Made by a program: the position numbers and the translations under genes. Under the pieces are notes generated by a model. It had not been told where the DNA came from. It ran no database searches and saw nothing but the letters and a program-made list of their open reading frames with translations. This document shows, in pieces, positions 35,051 through 47,221 of a stretch of 64,000 nt of DNA; position 1 is the stretch's first letter, and each line of letters starts with the position of its first letter. The DNA is from Spinacia oleracea (Eukaryota; Streptophyta; Magnoliopsida; Caryophyllales; Amaranthaceae), in the NCBI RefSeq assembly GCF_020520425.1, contig NC_079487.1, forward strand, positions 129,850,385-129,914,384, in the 5' to 3' direction.

Positions 35051-36270
35051 GAGTTGTTAAGGTTCCTTGCACATTGCAAAGTGTGTTGATACTCTTGAAG
35101 ATGACAATTTTAATTTCCATGAATGTATAGCAGGTTGTACGTTTTGCGTACATATGATTTTAATTATTTATTTGTTCATATGTTTTTACCTTTCCAGTAT
35201 GCGGGTGAAAAAATAACTTTCGTTTTATCAAGCACAAAGTCCAACGACCAGTGAAGTGCCAGTCGTACATTGAAAATTGTCATCTTGAAAGTTATTGAGA
35301 AATCAATCATTTTCCTCTTATTCTTTACACTCTATCTATTTTCTTGTATATTCATACATATTAATATAATTCGTACTATTATTAATAAACATCCATGATA
35401 ATTATTAAAGAGAAGCGGATAAGGACATGTGGTTATTAATCATGGGTGGAAAAAATGTGAGTTGTGCTAGAGAAGTACAACCATTTCTATTATAAAATTT
35501 ATTGATTATATTGTAAAAATGGGACAATTATTTTTTATTTGGTGAGAGATCCATTGTTTTGGAATTTATTTTTTTTGGGACAAAGGCTAACTAAACAACA
35601 TTAGTTAATTATGGGAAATTAGGAAAGCATATTAAATCTCGAGACGCTCCAATTGCAAGTGTATGAGCTCGATACACCCGCTCCCGCTCAACCTTGTAAA
35701 TGACGTACCAGGAGAAATCCTTACCTAAGATATTTATTTCTTCTAGTGTCCAACAAATATGCAAGTCCTGGGAATCATCATCCAATAGTATTTGCACCAA
35801 TTTATGGGAATTAATGAGAATTGTAACATTCTCCAATCTTGCATGTTGTGTCCACTTTTTGGCATAGAAGTCATCCCTTCAGCCTGTAAGGCATTCTTTA
35901 ATTGTTTTGGAAGTTGAAACATGGACATACTAAGTCCGAATATACTTTCTTCAGGGAGATATTAATACATTTAAGTATTGAACTTCGAAATATATTTAAT
36001 AATTTAAGGAAAATGATATATATATATATGCTACCTAAGTGTTATATATATATATTTTTAAAAAAAGATATTAACTTATACATAAACATTAAGTACATCG
36101 ACCGCGCTTGCTTTTGGAATGCAATAATCCTATATTTATTCCAAATTAGGAAATAGTATATCAAAAGCTTATTTGTATCCCTAAAGGGCCAATGGTTGCA
36201 AATTTTATTTTATTTGATAATCGAAGGGTTTCTTATATTATTACCCATAATTTAGGCCTTTTGTTCATTA
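35051..36270. other. Right part of unit 1
   Basis: Contains the segment also found at 25760-26098, then TCTCGAGACGCTCC and an AT-rich stretch. Collinear with 39816-41020. No gene supported; the small - strand frames at 35609-35928 are not conserved intact in unit 2. Confidence 0.45.
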
Positions 36271-36741
36271 AAGATTTTTATTTTCGGATTTTTTAGAAAA
36301 CTAAAAAAATATGGAAACCAAGAAAAATTCCCTACTTTTGTTGTTATTTTTCAAAATCAAGATGATTTTATAGGTTTGATTGATTTTAATTAAGTTGATT
36401 ATCCAACTTAAAACATATACCGAGTATATCACTATTAAAATTATAAAACAAAAATTGAAATTACTACAATTAGGTAAATAGCAATGTTACATTCTTTCAT
36501 TAAATTATTACATAAAAATCAAAAAATTACAACCATTATACAAAAAATTAAACCTTAAGTTGAATTTTATTAGCAATTACGTACCCCCAGTTGGAAATTC
36601 ATTTGTGGAGTTCTTATTCTATAAATAAATTGTACTATATAGTAGTTTATTGATCCATTTTGAAAACAAACCCTAGCTATCTTTCATTTAATTATATAGT
36701 AATGCAACCATGTGCACCTTAATTCTATGTTCTACCTAAAT

Positions 36742-36987
36742 TCACGCCTTTGTACCCGGCCCGTCCCTGTTGCACCTAGTGATATCAGAGCAACCACGAG
36801 AATAATTGTTAGCTGCACTACTCCCAACTTTAGCCTTTGGATCGGATGCGCAAGTAGAAGGAGGATTGGGTGATTTGCATGGATCAACGCCTATAAATTT
36901 ATTATCAGCATGTGCAACCAATTGGTTGTTTATTATGAGCGTCATGCTCACAATCAAACCCAAATACACTACAAATATGTGCTTCAT
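36742..36987 (-). CDS. RALF-like peptide precursor, array copy 2
   Basis: 81 aa from the homologous ATG (91 aa from the upstream ATG at 37017). Same structure as copy 1: signal peptide, FIGVDPC, SPNPPSTC, NNYSRGCSDITRCNRD, tail GPGTKA. It differs from copy 3 by one residue in the signal peptide (IINN against ITNN), so the mature peptides of copies 2 and 3 are identical. The TATA box at 37086-37094 is conserved. Confidence 0.87.
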   Translation of the reverse strand: MKHIFVVYLGLIVSMTLIINNQLVAHADNKFIGVDPCKSPNPPSTCASDPKAKVGSSAANNYSRGCSDITRCNRDGPGTKA

Positions 36988-39341
36988 TTTACTTAAATTA
37001 AGGAAGATAATAATCAAAAAAATTTAGATCTTTTTCTCTAGAAAAATGTGTTTTGATTTTTGGAAATTTGAAGGATATGTCCATTCTATTTATACAAAAC
37101 ATGACATCTTTTTTTTTTGAGATAGAAAAACTATATATGGTTGACTAAATTTGTATCCACAAACATTTTAGATAAACTAAAATAGAACAATAATATTTTA
37201 GTGGATACATTTTATTAGAACTATAATTTATACGTGGATTCAATCATGCAAAACATAACATTACTTCCTGTAAGTAAGGAATGGTCTTAATAATCATATT
37301 AATTAAATACTAACGATTTGAAAACCCAATAACTCGTGGCCACTTGTGAAAATTTATATTATTAATTACTGAATAGAAATAGAAAAAACAGGGTGTTAGA
37401 GGGGTCTAAAAGATGAGTGTTTTCAAAGAAATGACTCGAACGACTACCCTCGCGGTTGTGGCAATCATATTAAATAAAAGGGGATTAACTGTGGGCTTAT
37501 AGCCTCATTTTTAGTTGATCGTGGAATCTACATTCAGTTTTCAACGACACTAAGGGATTATCCATGGGTGTGTTAGATGGAGATGCTAAATTTAATCTAT
37601 ATACTGGTTCATACATTTTTTCATAAAGTGGAATTTTTTTTTATACAACTCATACAACCAATTTAAAGTTAATCTGATAGAATTTGTTAATAAATTTACT
37701 CCGTTCCTTACAACCTCTCAATATCACTTTTGAGTTATTATGAAAGTGCATAAAAAAGAATTAGAAACATATATACATAGACATGATATAATTAAGATCC
37801 ATAAAATTAAATTAAAAAGCTTAAAAAACAAACATATATAAGGTTATAAAAAAGTACTTCGCATCCTATAATGTGAAAGCTAAATATACATAATATACTA
37901 AAAATTTAACACCATCAACCACATGGATTTCTCTCTCGTTGTAGTAGTAAAACAACTTGATTTCACCTGCTTTAATCAATTAACCACGTGGCATGCTGAT
38001 GTACGTAAATTTCTTTATTTTTGGTCATTTCAGACTTATTTTGAAGAAAATCAATGTACTTTGTTGATTTTAAGGTTCATTTTTTGTTTTTTTCTTGGTA
38101 AATTAGAGGAATTTATTACCAAAGTAATGGACAAACGAATCCAAACAACGAAACAGCAGAAAAAGTTAGAGGAGTACAGACCACTCACAATAATCCACTG
38201 CCATTATTTGTAATAAGTTTTCATCTGTTAATCTAAATTAATTTTTTGTTAACTAGGTATGTTGAATGATTATTTTGGGTAAAAGAAGGATAGTTATAAT
38301 TAAATCTACAAAAATCAGATGTATTTATAGTGCATTTGTGACTAAAAATTTAACATATGTTAAACTCAAGTGTCTACTTAAATTAAAAAAAAATATTATC
38401 GCATTTGTTAAATATTTATCTTAAAACTCAATGAAATAATACTCCTTATATTTTATCTTAAAATTGTTTTTATTTTCATGTTGTTATTTAAAAGAATAAT
38501 CCGTATTGCGCTTTATTCTTTTGTCCCGAGGGAAAGTAATATATATCTCGAATATATATCATGATGAATTTGATTGAAAACATGATTATACCCAACATAC
38601 TTCGCTTAAAAAATTTAATCTTTTTGGTTCATGTACCCAGTTATCTTTTTCTTTTTTTACCTTTTAAAAAATATTTAATTATTTTTATCTCCATTTAAAT
38701 AGCCTTAAATACTAAAATACTAAAATCTCCAATCACATGTGTTGGTTTACTTATGTGGCACTTATGTTTATTTAATTCTAAAAAACAAATCTTATTTTTT
38801 ATTGGTCGGATTCTAATTATAGTTTAGGTTGCGTTCTAATATCTCAGAAAATACACAATACAATCAATATGTTAAGCATGAATAAATAAATAAAATATTA
38901 ATACAACTTACTACAATAAACTAAAAAAAAAAATTCACCCAAGAAAACAAATATCGTAAGAACAAAGTAAATCAATTAGGGAAAAAAACTTTAAAATAAA
39001 AGCTTAAGTAAACATATTGTTTGGTTGGTGGGACCGTGGGAGTAACTTTAACAATTCCTCTCATGGATTTATATCCTCAAAGACAAAAGAGGTATATTAT
39101 CTTATACACTCTGATTATTTATCTTATTGTAAACTTACTTTTAACTAAATTCGTCTCTTATAGGAAAAGATACTTTATACATTTTATCAAATTGTTCAAA
39201 ATATTTTATCTAATTTATTAGCATTTACTTAAGTGGCATTCGACTTTTTTAATTCTAAAATAAATTGAACATCATATTTTTATTGGATGGATGGTGTGAT
39301 TTCATACAAAGCTCAGCAAATATGCATGCTTTAATCATATA
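36988..39341. other. Non-coding part of unit 2
   Basis: Collinear with 32276-34850. The frame at 37923-38213 is a chance product of the extra sequence near 38.1 kb. No gene seen. Confidence 0.45.
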
Positions 39342-39599
39342 CTTCCTCCATTTTTTTTTAATTGCACCATCTTGGATTTCACGCTTGCCAATGCACTATT
39401 TTAACCACTAATATCTCTCATTATAAATTTTAAAAAATTATAAAAATTTGATAATTTTAAAGTATATTTCGAGACTAATCTAACAAGACCCTACTTGAAT
39501 ATATTTTTCCTTACATATAAATCACAAAAAATAACTATATAAGAATATGTGAATAGTGCTAAAACCAAGATGGTGCAATTATAAAAAAAATGGAGGAAG
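39342..39599. mobile_element. Stowaway MITE, unit 2 only
   Basis: 258 bp, ends CTTCCTCCATTTTTTTT and AAAAAAAATGGAGGAAG, TA duplication. Unit 1 has the empty site (AATCATATATATTAG, about 34837), so the insertion came after the duplication or was lost cleanly from unit 1. Confidence 0.85.
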
Positions 39600-39634
39600 T
39601 ACATTAGATTTGTGGTATGAGAAAGGTTGGGAAT

Positions 39635-39815
39635 TAAGACCAGATTGCATCATCATATGTCTCAACTTCGGATCAATTGGCTGATATTTTCACAAAGGCT
39701 TTGAGTAAACAAAATTTTGATAATTTCCTTAGTAAATTGGGAATAGAATTCTTAACTTATAATTTTATGCATAGCAGTATTAGACATTATGTTAGAAGTC
39801 TTTATTTGAGTTGTT
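39635..39815 (+). mobile_element. Ty1-copia polyprotein C-terminal remnant (unit 2)
   Basis: Frame with QLADIFTKALSKQNFDNFLS and then KLG; broken on both sides, no other copia domain nearby. Confidence 0.72.
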
Positions 39816-41489
39816 AGGCTTCCTTGCACATTGCAAAGTGTGTTGATACTCTTGAGGATGACAATTTTAATTTCCGTGAATGTATAGCAGGTTGTACGTT
39901 TTGCGTATATATGATGTTAATTATTTCTTTGTTCATATGTTTTTACCTTTCCAGTATACAGGTGAAAAAATAACTTTCGTTTTATCAAACACAAAGTACA
40001 ACGACCAGTGAAGTGCCAGTCGTATATAGAAAATTGTCATCTTGAAAGTTATTGAGAAATCAATTATTTTCCTCTTATCCTTTACACTCTATCTATCTTC
40101 TTATATATTCATACATATTAATATAATTCGTACTATTATTAATAACCATCCATGACAATTATTAAAGAGAAGCGGATATGGACATGTGGTTATTAATCAT
40201 GTGTGGAAAAAATGCGAGTTGTGCTAGAGAAGTACAACAATTTCTATTATAAAATTTATTGATTATATTGTAAAAATAGGACAATTATTTTTTATTTGGT
40301 GAGAGATCCACTGTTTTGGATTATTTTTTTTGGACAAAGGCTAACTAAACAAAATCAATTATGGGAAATTAGGAAAGCATATTAAATATAATCTCGAGAC
40401 GCTCCTGTTGCAAGTGTATGAGCTCGATACACCCGCTCCCGCTCAAATGTTGTACCAGGAGAAATCCTTACCTAAGATATTTATTTATTCTAGTGTCCAA
40501 CAAATAAGCAGGTCCTAGGAATCGTCATCCAGTAGTATTTGCACCAATTAATTTATGGGAATTAATGAGAATTTTAACATTTCTCCAATTTTGCATGTCA
40601 TGTCCACTTTTTGGCGTAGAAGTCATCGCTTCAGCCTGTAAGGCATTCTTTAATTGTTTTGGAAGTTGAAACATGGACATACTAAGTCCTAAGATACTTT
40701 CTCTAGGGAGATATTAATACACTTAAGTATTTAACTTCGAAAAATATTTAATAATTTAAGGAAAATGATATATGCAACCTAAGTGTTATATATATAAAAG
40801 AAGATTAAAAAAAAGACTTTAACTTATACATAAACATTAAGTACATCGACCTCGCTTGCTTTTGGAATGCAACAATCCTATATTTATTCCAATTTAGGAA
40901 ATAGTATATCAAAAGCTTATTTGTATCCCTAAATGGCCAATGGTTGCAAATTTTATTTTATTTGATAATCTAAGGGTTTCTTATCTTATTACCTACAACT
41001 TAGGCCTTTTGTTCATTATCAATTTTTATTTTCGGATTTTTTAGAAAACTAAACAAATATGGAAACCACGAAAAATTCCCTACTTTTGTTGTTATTTTTC
41101 AAAATCAAGATGATTTTATAGGTTTGGTTGATTTTAATTAAGTTGATTATCCAACTTAAAACATATACCGAGTATATCACTATTAAAATTATAAAACAAA
41201 AATTGAAATTACTACAATTAGGTAAATAGCAATGTTACATTCTTTCATTAAATTATTACATAAAAATCAAAAAATTACAACCATTATACAAAAAATTAAA
41301 CCTTAAGTTGAATTTTATTAGCAATTACGTACCCCTAATTGGAAATTCTTTTGTGGAGTTCTTATTCTATAAATAAATTGTACTATATAGTAGTTTATTG
41401 ATCCATTTTGAAAACAAACCCTAGCTATCTTTCATTTAATTATATAGTAATGCAACCATGTGCACCTTAATTCTATGTTCTACCTAAAT

Positions 41490-41735
41490 TCACGCCTTTG
41501 TACCCGGCCCGTCCCTGTTGCACCTAGTGATATCAGAGCAACCACGAGAATAATTGTTAGCTGCACTACTCCCAACTTTAGCCTTTGGATCGGATGCGCA
41601 AGTAGAAGGAGGATTGGGTGATTTGCATGGATCAACGCCTATAAATTTATTATCAGCATGTGCAACCAATTGGTTGTTTGTTATGAGCGTCATGCTCACA
41701 ATCAAACCCAAATACACTACAAATATGTGCTTCAT
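41490..41735 (-). CDS. RALF-like peptide precursor, array copy 3
   Basis: 81 aa from the homologous ATG (91 aa from 41765). Sequence as copy 2 apart from ITNN in the signal peptide; mature peptide identical. The TATA box (41834-41842) and the leader are also nearly identical, so expression patterns are likely to be similar. Confidence 0.87.
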   Translation of the reverse strand: MKHIFVVYLGLIVSMTLITNNQLVAHADNKFIGVDPCKSPNPPSTCASDPKAKVGSSAANNYSRGCSDITRCNRDGPGTKA

Positions 41736-43684
41736 TTTACTTAAATTAAGGAAAATAATAATCAAAAAAATTTAGATCTTTTTCTCTAGAAAAATGTGTT
41801 TTGATTTTTGGAAATTTGAAGGATATGTCCATTCTATTTATACAAAACTGACATCTTTTTTTTTGAGATAGAAAAACTATATATGGTTGACTAAATTTGT
41901 ATCCACAAACATTTTAGATAAACTAAAATAGAACAATAATATTTTAGTGGATACATTTTATTAGAACTATAATTTATATGTGGATTCAATCATGCAAAAT
42001 ATAACATTACTTCCTGTAAGTAAGGATTGGTCTTAATAATCATATTAATTAAATACTAACGATTTGAAAACCCAATAACTCGTGGCCACTTGTGAAAATT
42101 TATATTATTAATTACTGAATAGAAATAGAAAAAACAGGGTGTTAGAGGGGTCTAGAAGACGAGTGTTTTCAAAGAAATGACTCGAACGACTACCCTCGCG
42201 GTTGTGGCAATCATATTAAACAAAAGGGGACTGACTGTGGGATTATATCCTCCTTTTTAGTTGATCGCGGAGTCGACATTCAGTTTTCAACGGCATTGAG
42301 GAATACTGAAAAACTCGTTTATTGTGATATGCAAGTAGAGCCGAAACCCATGCGAACGTATTTGACCACAACGGCCTTAGGTTATCTTGTGATTCCTAAT
42401 GCGAAGATCGCTCAATGTACATCCGCAGAGTAGGAATTGAGGGTTTTCGGGATATTTACTAATAAGAGGTGTGCCCAGCGTTAGCCCATGCGGCGGTCCT
42501 TACTAGTTCAATGCAACAACGAAAGGGACATGCGTTAGTCTACATTACTAATCTGAGTTGATTTTAATGCACAAGTAACTATCTAACGATTGTCAAAAGG
42601 ATGATTTATATTTATCAAAGGTGCTTAACAATATAGGTTTTTCCAAGAATTATCTTATTAAGCATGAGTAATATAATAGATTATGTGAACAAATTTACAA
42701 TGGTGATGAAAGAAGTAAAAAACGTATATTTGCAGGTTACAATATAGTTTTGGCTATATTGTGGTTCTCAGGAAAACATACCACTTAAGAGGCTATTAAA
42801 GGTCGATGACAAGAGTTAACACATGCAAGGCTATTACGAACGTAGGGACGGGTTTAAGCTTGGGTTAATAAGCAAGCTTAAGTTTAGGAATTATTTGGGA
42901 TTTGGTACCGATTTCCGAAATTTAGAGGCTTGTATTAATAGTGCAACTGGTCGAATAAAGATAGGCGTTTGAAGAGATTCAACTTCATTGAAATTGCAAA
43001 GCCAGTGCTAAAAGTTTCTAGCGCTAGCCTGACCAACACTGGAAAATAACAACATTTGTAAGGACGCGCCAGATGTGTTAGTTTCTGAGTCAGCTTCAGT
43101 TAATTCTGGAATTCTATCTTTGCCGTGATTGGGTTAGAACCAAGTTGTAGCGCCTCAAAAGAGTGGCGGCAGGGTTGGTGCGCTAGAAAAAATCGACGTG
43201 TGTGTGCCAAGCGCTAAAAGTTTCTAGCGCTGGTAATTCTATCGACGTGTTTTTCTAGATTCTTCCGGTTTGTTCCGGATTTTATCTCTTTCACGATTTT
43301 AGTCGTAGGATGTTCTTTGCTTACTTAGGAAATCATTGACAAGTAGTTTTCGGTTTCATCATCGAACTTACCGTTTCTGGCTAGGGGTCAAATGTAGGCG
43401 TCTACAGTTAGCCCCCACTTTGATTGAGTCTGATTAAGACGATGATCAAGTATTGACGAGGTGCGTCTGAGAATTCAGTCTGGAATGGACCAAATTTATG
43501 CGAGGGTCTCACGAGCCCCCGAGTGATAACATTTGACTTAAGGGTCATCACTAGAAATGTCAAGATTTTCCCTCACGAGTCATTGAAAATTTGTTGGCTT
43601 GAACTTAACCTTATCACTGAGTCATTGAAGGTGTTCGGGCGGTGGATGGAATTTTTTTGAAAACAGATACTTGATTAACTTAAA

Positions 43685-44030
43685 ATGAGTTGAAGACATT
43701 TTATTAAAGAGGCATGCATAAACCTCAAACAGATACGGGCTGATGACATTTTATTAAAGAGGAATATTCGACCTCAAACCGATACGAGTTGATGACATTT
43801 TATTAACTAGGAATGAATAAACCTCAAAACAGATACGGGCTGATGACATTTTATTAACGAGGAATAAATAAACCTTAAAACAGATACGGGCTGATGACAT
43901 TTTATTAACAAAGAATTAATAAACCTCAAAATAAATATGGGCTGATGACATTTTATTAACGAAGAATGAATAAACCTTAAATAGATATTTTTTTTTTAGC
44001 GAGGATCGAGTAACCTCAAAACATATACGG
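43685..44030. repeat. Minisatellite, about 51-bp period, 6-7 copies
   Basis: Units contain GATACGGGCTGATGACATTT and TATTAACGAGGAATAAATAA, then ACCTCAAAACA. Start points at about 43732, 43781, 43832, 43883 and 43934 give spacings of 49-51 bp. The outer copies are degenerate. Confidence 0.85.
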
Positions 44031-44356
44031 ATCGAAAAAACTCATGAACTCTCGTTTTTTGGAAAAAGGAAATTTAATCTTATCTTGATTTTAATATTTT
44101 GGAAATGAAATGTAACTTAGAATTTAAACTTAATAACTTTCTATTTTTGGAATAAAAACCAATACGTAAATATGTTTGAAATTCGTTACCTGAGTGGGTC
44201 ACGGTTGTTACCCGAAAATTAGTTGCCTGTAAGTGGGCTAATGAGAATTTTTTTTTTTTTTTTAAATAATAATTTTAAATGCCGTTACTTTTTTTGCTGG
44301 AAGGAATTTGGGTAAAGAGTAAGAGCTATTTGCACTAGGTGAAGGGCAAGGGAGGA

Positions 44357-44600
44357 ATTTTCGGATATCAGATATGTGTGGGCAAATGCATATCATAGTA
44401 AAAGACAAAATAAGAAAAATGATAAAAAAGAAATTAAATGATACTTTTTTAAATAAAAATGGTACTTTTTTTAACTGAATGATACTTTTTTTTTACAGAA
44501 TGGTACTTTTTTAACATAAATAGTACTTCCTTTTTTGTCTTTTAGCTATTTGTCTTTTAGCTGATATGTGTGTTGCCACACATATCTGATATCCGAAAAA
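44357..44600. mobile_element. MITE, uninterrupted copy of the 55.8-kb element
   Basis: Ends TTTTCGGATATCAGATATGT and ACATATCTGATATCCGAAAA are perfect inverted repeats. The interior has several GGTACTTTTTT words. At 55785-56470 the same element holds two Stowaway insertions. Confidence 0.75.
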
Positions 44601-44889
44601 ACAACCTCAGGGCAAGGTGACCCGATAATTTTATTCGTGAAATCTTTTAGCACTAGAAAATTCTAGCGCTCAGGACAGCCGTGCTAGAAAAATCCAGTGC
44701 TGACGTGGTGCGGGCTGGAATTTTCCAGCGCTGGTCTTCTTTAAATGTCATCAACCCGTACATCAAACAAAGTTTTCCTGAGAAAGAGCTTCTATGATTT
44801 ATTAAAGCAAACATAAATGGGGCCTAGGGTACAACTATCCTAGACTTGGATATTAGATTCGGGTGAAGAAAACATTGAAAGAGTTTCTT

Positions 44890-45070
44890 CCATCTTGTTG
44901 GGAATTAAGACCTGATTCCATTTTTATATATCTTAACTTCGGATCAATTGGTTGATATTTTCACAAAGTCTTTGAGTAAAAAACAATTTGATAATTTCCT
45001 TAGTAAGTTGGGCAGAGAATTCTTAATTTATAATTTTATGTATAGTCGTATTAGATTTATGTTAGAATTC
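44890..45070 (+). mobile_element. Ty1-copia polyprotein C-terminal remnant (unit 3)
   Basis: Frame with DQLVDIFTKSLSKKQFDNFL and then SKLG; the most open of the three remnants but still only the end of pol. Confidence 0.75.
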
Positions 45071-45522
45071 TTTACTTCAGTTGTTAAGCTTCCTTGCACA
45101 TTGAAAAGTGTGTTGATACTCTTGAAGATGACAATTTTAATTTCCATGAATGTATAACCGGTTTTACATTTTGGTATATGGTACATATGATGTTAATTAT
45201 TTCTTTGTTCATATGTTTGTACCTTGTCAACATACGGGTAAAAAAATAACTTTCACTTTATCAACCACAAAGTACAACGACCACTAAAGTGCCTATCTTA
45301 TATAAAAAATTGTCATCTTGAAAGTTATTGAGAAATTAAACATTTTACTCTAATTCTTTACACTCTCTCTATCTCCTTGTATATTCATACTTATTAATAT
45401 AATTCGTACTATTAAATAACCATCCATGACAATTATTAAAGAGAAGCGGGTGTGGACATGTGGTTATTAAATCATGTGTTAAAAAACATAGGCGAGTAAC
45501 GAACGTGCCAAAAAAGTACAAC

Positions 45523-45637
<115 letters not shown>

Positions 45638-45659
45638 ATTTTTACAATCTAAGGGTAAC

Positions 45660-46540
45660 TTAAGCCTTTTGTTAGTTATCGTTTTTTATTTCCGGATTTG
45701 TAGAAAACTAAAAAAATATGGAAACCACGAAAAATTCTCTACTTTTGTTGTTATTTTTCAAAATTAAGATAGATTTTATAGGTTTGATTGATTTTAATTA
45801 AGTTGATTATCCAACTTAAAACATATACCGAGTACATCACTTTTAAAATTATAAAACAAAAACCGAAAATTAGTACAATTAGATAAATAGCGATGTTACA
45901 TTCTTTCATTAAATTATTACATAGAAAAAAAAATACAACCATCATACAAAAAATTAAATATTAACTTGATTTTATTAGCAATTACGTACCCCCAATTGAA
46001 AACTCTTTTGTCGAGTTCTTATTCTATAAATAAATTGTACTATATAGTATTTTATTGGTCAATTTTAAAAACAAAACCTAGCTAGCAATCATTTAATTAT
46101 GTAGTAATGCACCCAGGTGCACCTTAATTATAGTTCTAACTAGCTTCACACCTTTGCACCGGGCTCGGCCCTCCTGCACTTAATAATTGTTAGTTGCACT
46201 ACCAACTTTAGCCTTTGGATTGGTTGCGCAAGCTAAGTAGGTGGAGGATTGGGTGATTTGCATGGATTAAGGCTTATAAATTTATTATCAGCATATGCAA
46301 GCAATTGGTTGTTTGTTATGAGCGACATGCTCACAATATAACCCAAATACACTACAAATATGTGCTTCATTTTACTCAAATTAAGAAAAATAGTAATCAA
46401 ATTTATTAAGATTTTTTTCTCTAGAAAAACGTGTTTTAATTTTTGGACATTCGAAGGATATGTCCATTATATTTATAGAAAACATGACATCTTTTTTTTT
46501 TTTTGGAGAGAGAGAAAAACTATATATGGTTGATTTAGTT
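45660..46540. repeat. RALF tandem unit 4, truncated
   Basis: Repeats the left edge of the units (GTAGAAAACTAAAAAAATAT onward) and runs through the decayed RALF copy to its leader, then homology stops at about 46540. A further piece of the unit is found inverted at 47222-47380. Confidence 0.8.
46146..46370 (-). pseudogene. Decayed RALF-like copy 4
   Basis: Begins with the homologous ATG (MKHIFVVYLG) and keeps the signal peptide and NPCKSPNPP. A 4-nt insertion (AGCT) right after this puts a TAG in frame. About 25 bp that encode the heart of the RALF signature (YSRGCSDIT in the intact copies) are deleted between CCTGCACTTA and ATAATTG. No functional peptide can result. Confidence 0.85.
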
Positions 46541-46604
46541 CCTGTTTAGTTCACCTTATTTCAGGACCTTATTACTTATTTCAGATCAGATCAGACCACA
46601 TCAG

Positions 46605-46699
<95 letters not shown>
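46605..46699. repeat. (ATT)n microsatellite, about 31 units
   Basis: Uninterrupted ATT repeat following TCAGATCAGATCAGACC. Confidence 0.95.
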
Positions 46700-46703
<4 letters not shown>

Positions 46704-46854
46704 TATTGGTATATATTTATATCATTGTTATTATTGCTATTATTTTATTACTATTATTGCTTTAATAAAAAAAGAATGTTGTTGTCGGTGTAACTAAAAT
46801 ATACTCCGTATTATTTAAGGCATGAACAAACATTAACAAAACATTCAAATTCAT

Positions 46855-47215
46855 CATGTCCAAATTAAAATCATTAAGTCCAGACCAGAAACGATATGAT
46901 CAGATCATGTCCATATCAGAACTAATTTTTACAGATCAGAACCATTATATATCCAGACCAGAACCGGTATGCTCAATAATATCCAGATCATAACTGATAT
47001 GTCTAGATCATAACCAGTCCTTACCAATTATGTCCGATCCTTACATAACCAATATGTTTAGATCAGAACCGATTTGTATAGATCATAGCCAATCCTTACA
47101 AATTATGTCCGATCCTTAAAATGTATCAACCAATATACATTTGGTTGAACATATTGGTTGATACATTTTAGACAAATTATGTCCGATCCTTACATAACCA
47201 ATATGTTCAGATTTG
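46855..47215. repeat. Degenerate CAGATCAGAACC tandem repeat with a 19-bp hairpin
   Basis: Repeated words CCAGATCATAACC, AATTATGTCCGATCCTTA (three times) and AACCAATATGTT. At 47118-47136 and 47151-47169 AAAATGTATCAACCAATAT and its exact complement form a 19-bp stem with a 14-nt loop. Confidence 0.7.
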
Positions 47216-47221
47216 TATTTT

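Larger units (their letters stand above)
31555..36270. repeat. RALF tandem unit 1
   Basis: First of three long tandem units. Landmarks in order: TAGAAAACTAAAAAAA (31573), RALF gene (-), ACTCGAACGACTACC (32718), copia remnant (34.9 kb), CTCGAGACGCTCC... (35637). The same landmarks recur at +4.71 kb and again at +4.75 kb. It differs from unit 2 by a 276-bp Mutator-type insertion at 33285 and by lacking the Stowaway of unit 2. Borders are set where homology starts and are accurate to some tens of bases. Confidence 0.85.
36271..41020. repeat. RALF tandem unit 2
   Basis: Collinear with unit 1 over its whole length. Differences: no Mutator-type insertion, about 100 bp of extra or replaced sequence at 38080-38190, and a Stowaway at 39342-39599. 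Confidence 0.85.
42300..44880. other. Unit-3-specific 2.6-kb block, retroelement-like
   Basis: Replaces the 2.0-kb middle of the other units. It contains GTAGGCGTCTACAGTTAGCC at about 43394, repeated words of the type TTTCTAGCGCTAG/CCAGCGCT (43000-43260 and 44645-44735), a 51-bp minisatellite and a MITE. No pol or gag frame is left. I read it as decayed LTR-retroelement sequence, with low certainty. Confidence 0.45.

Noticed and set aside
43685..44030. CRISPR-like array (regular 51-bp spacing)
   Set aside because: Plant nuclear DNA, no repeat/spacer alternation: whole units are similar, so it is a minisatellite.
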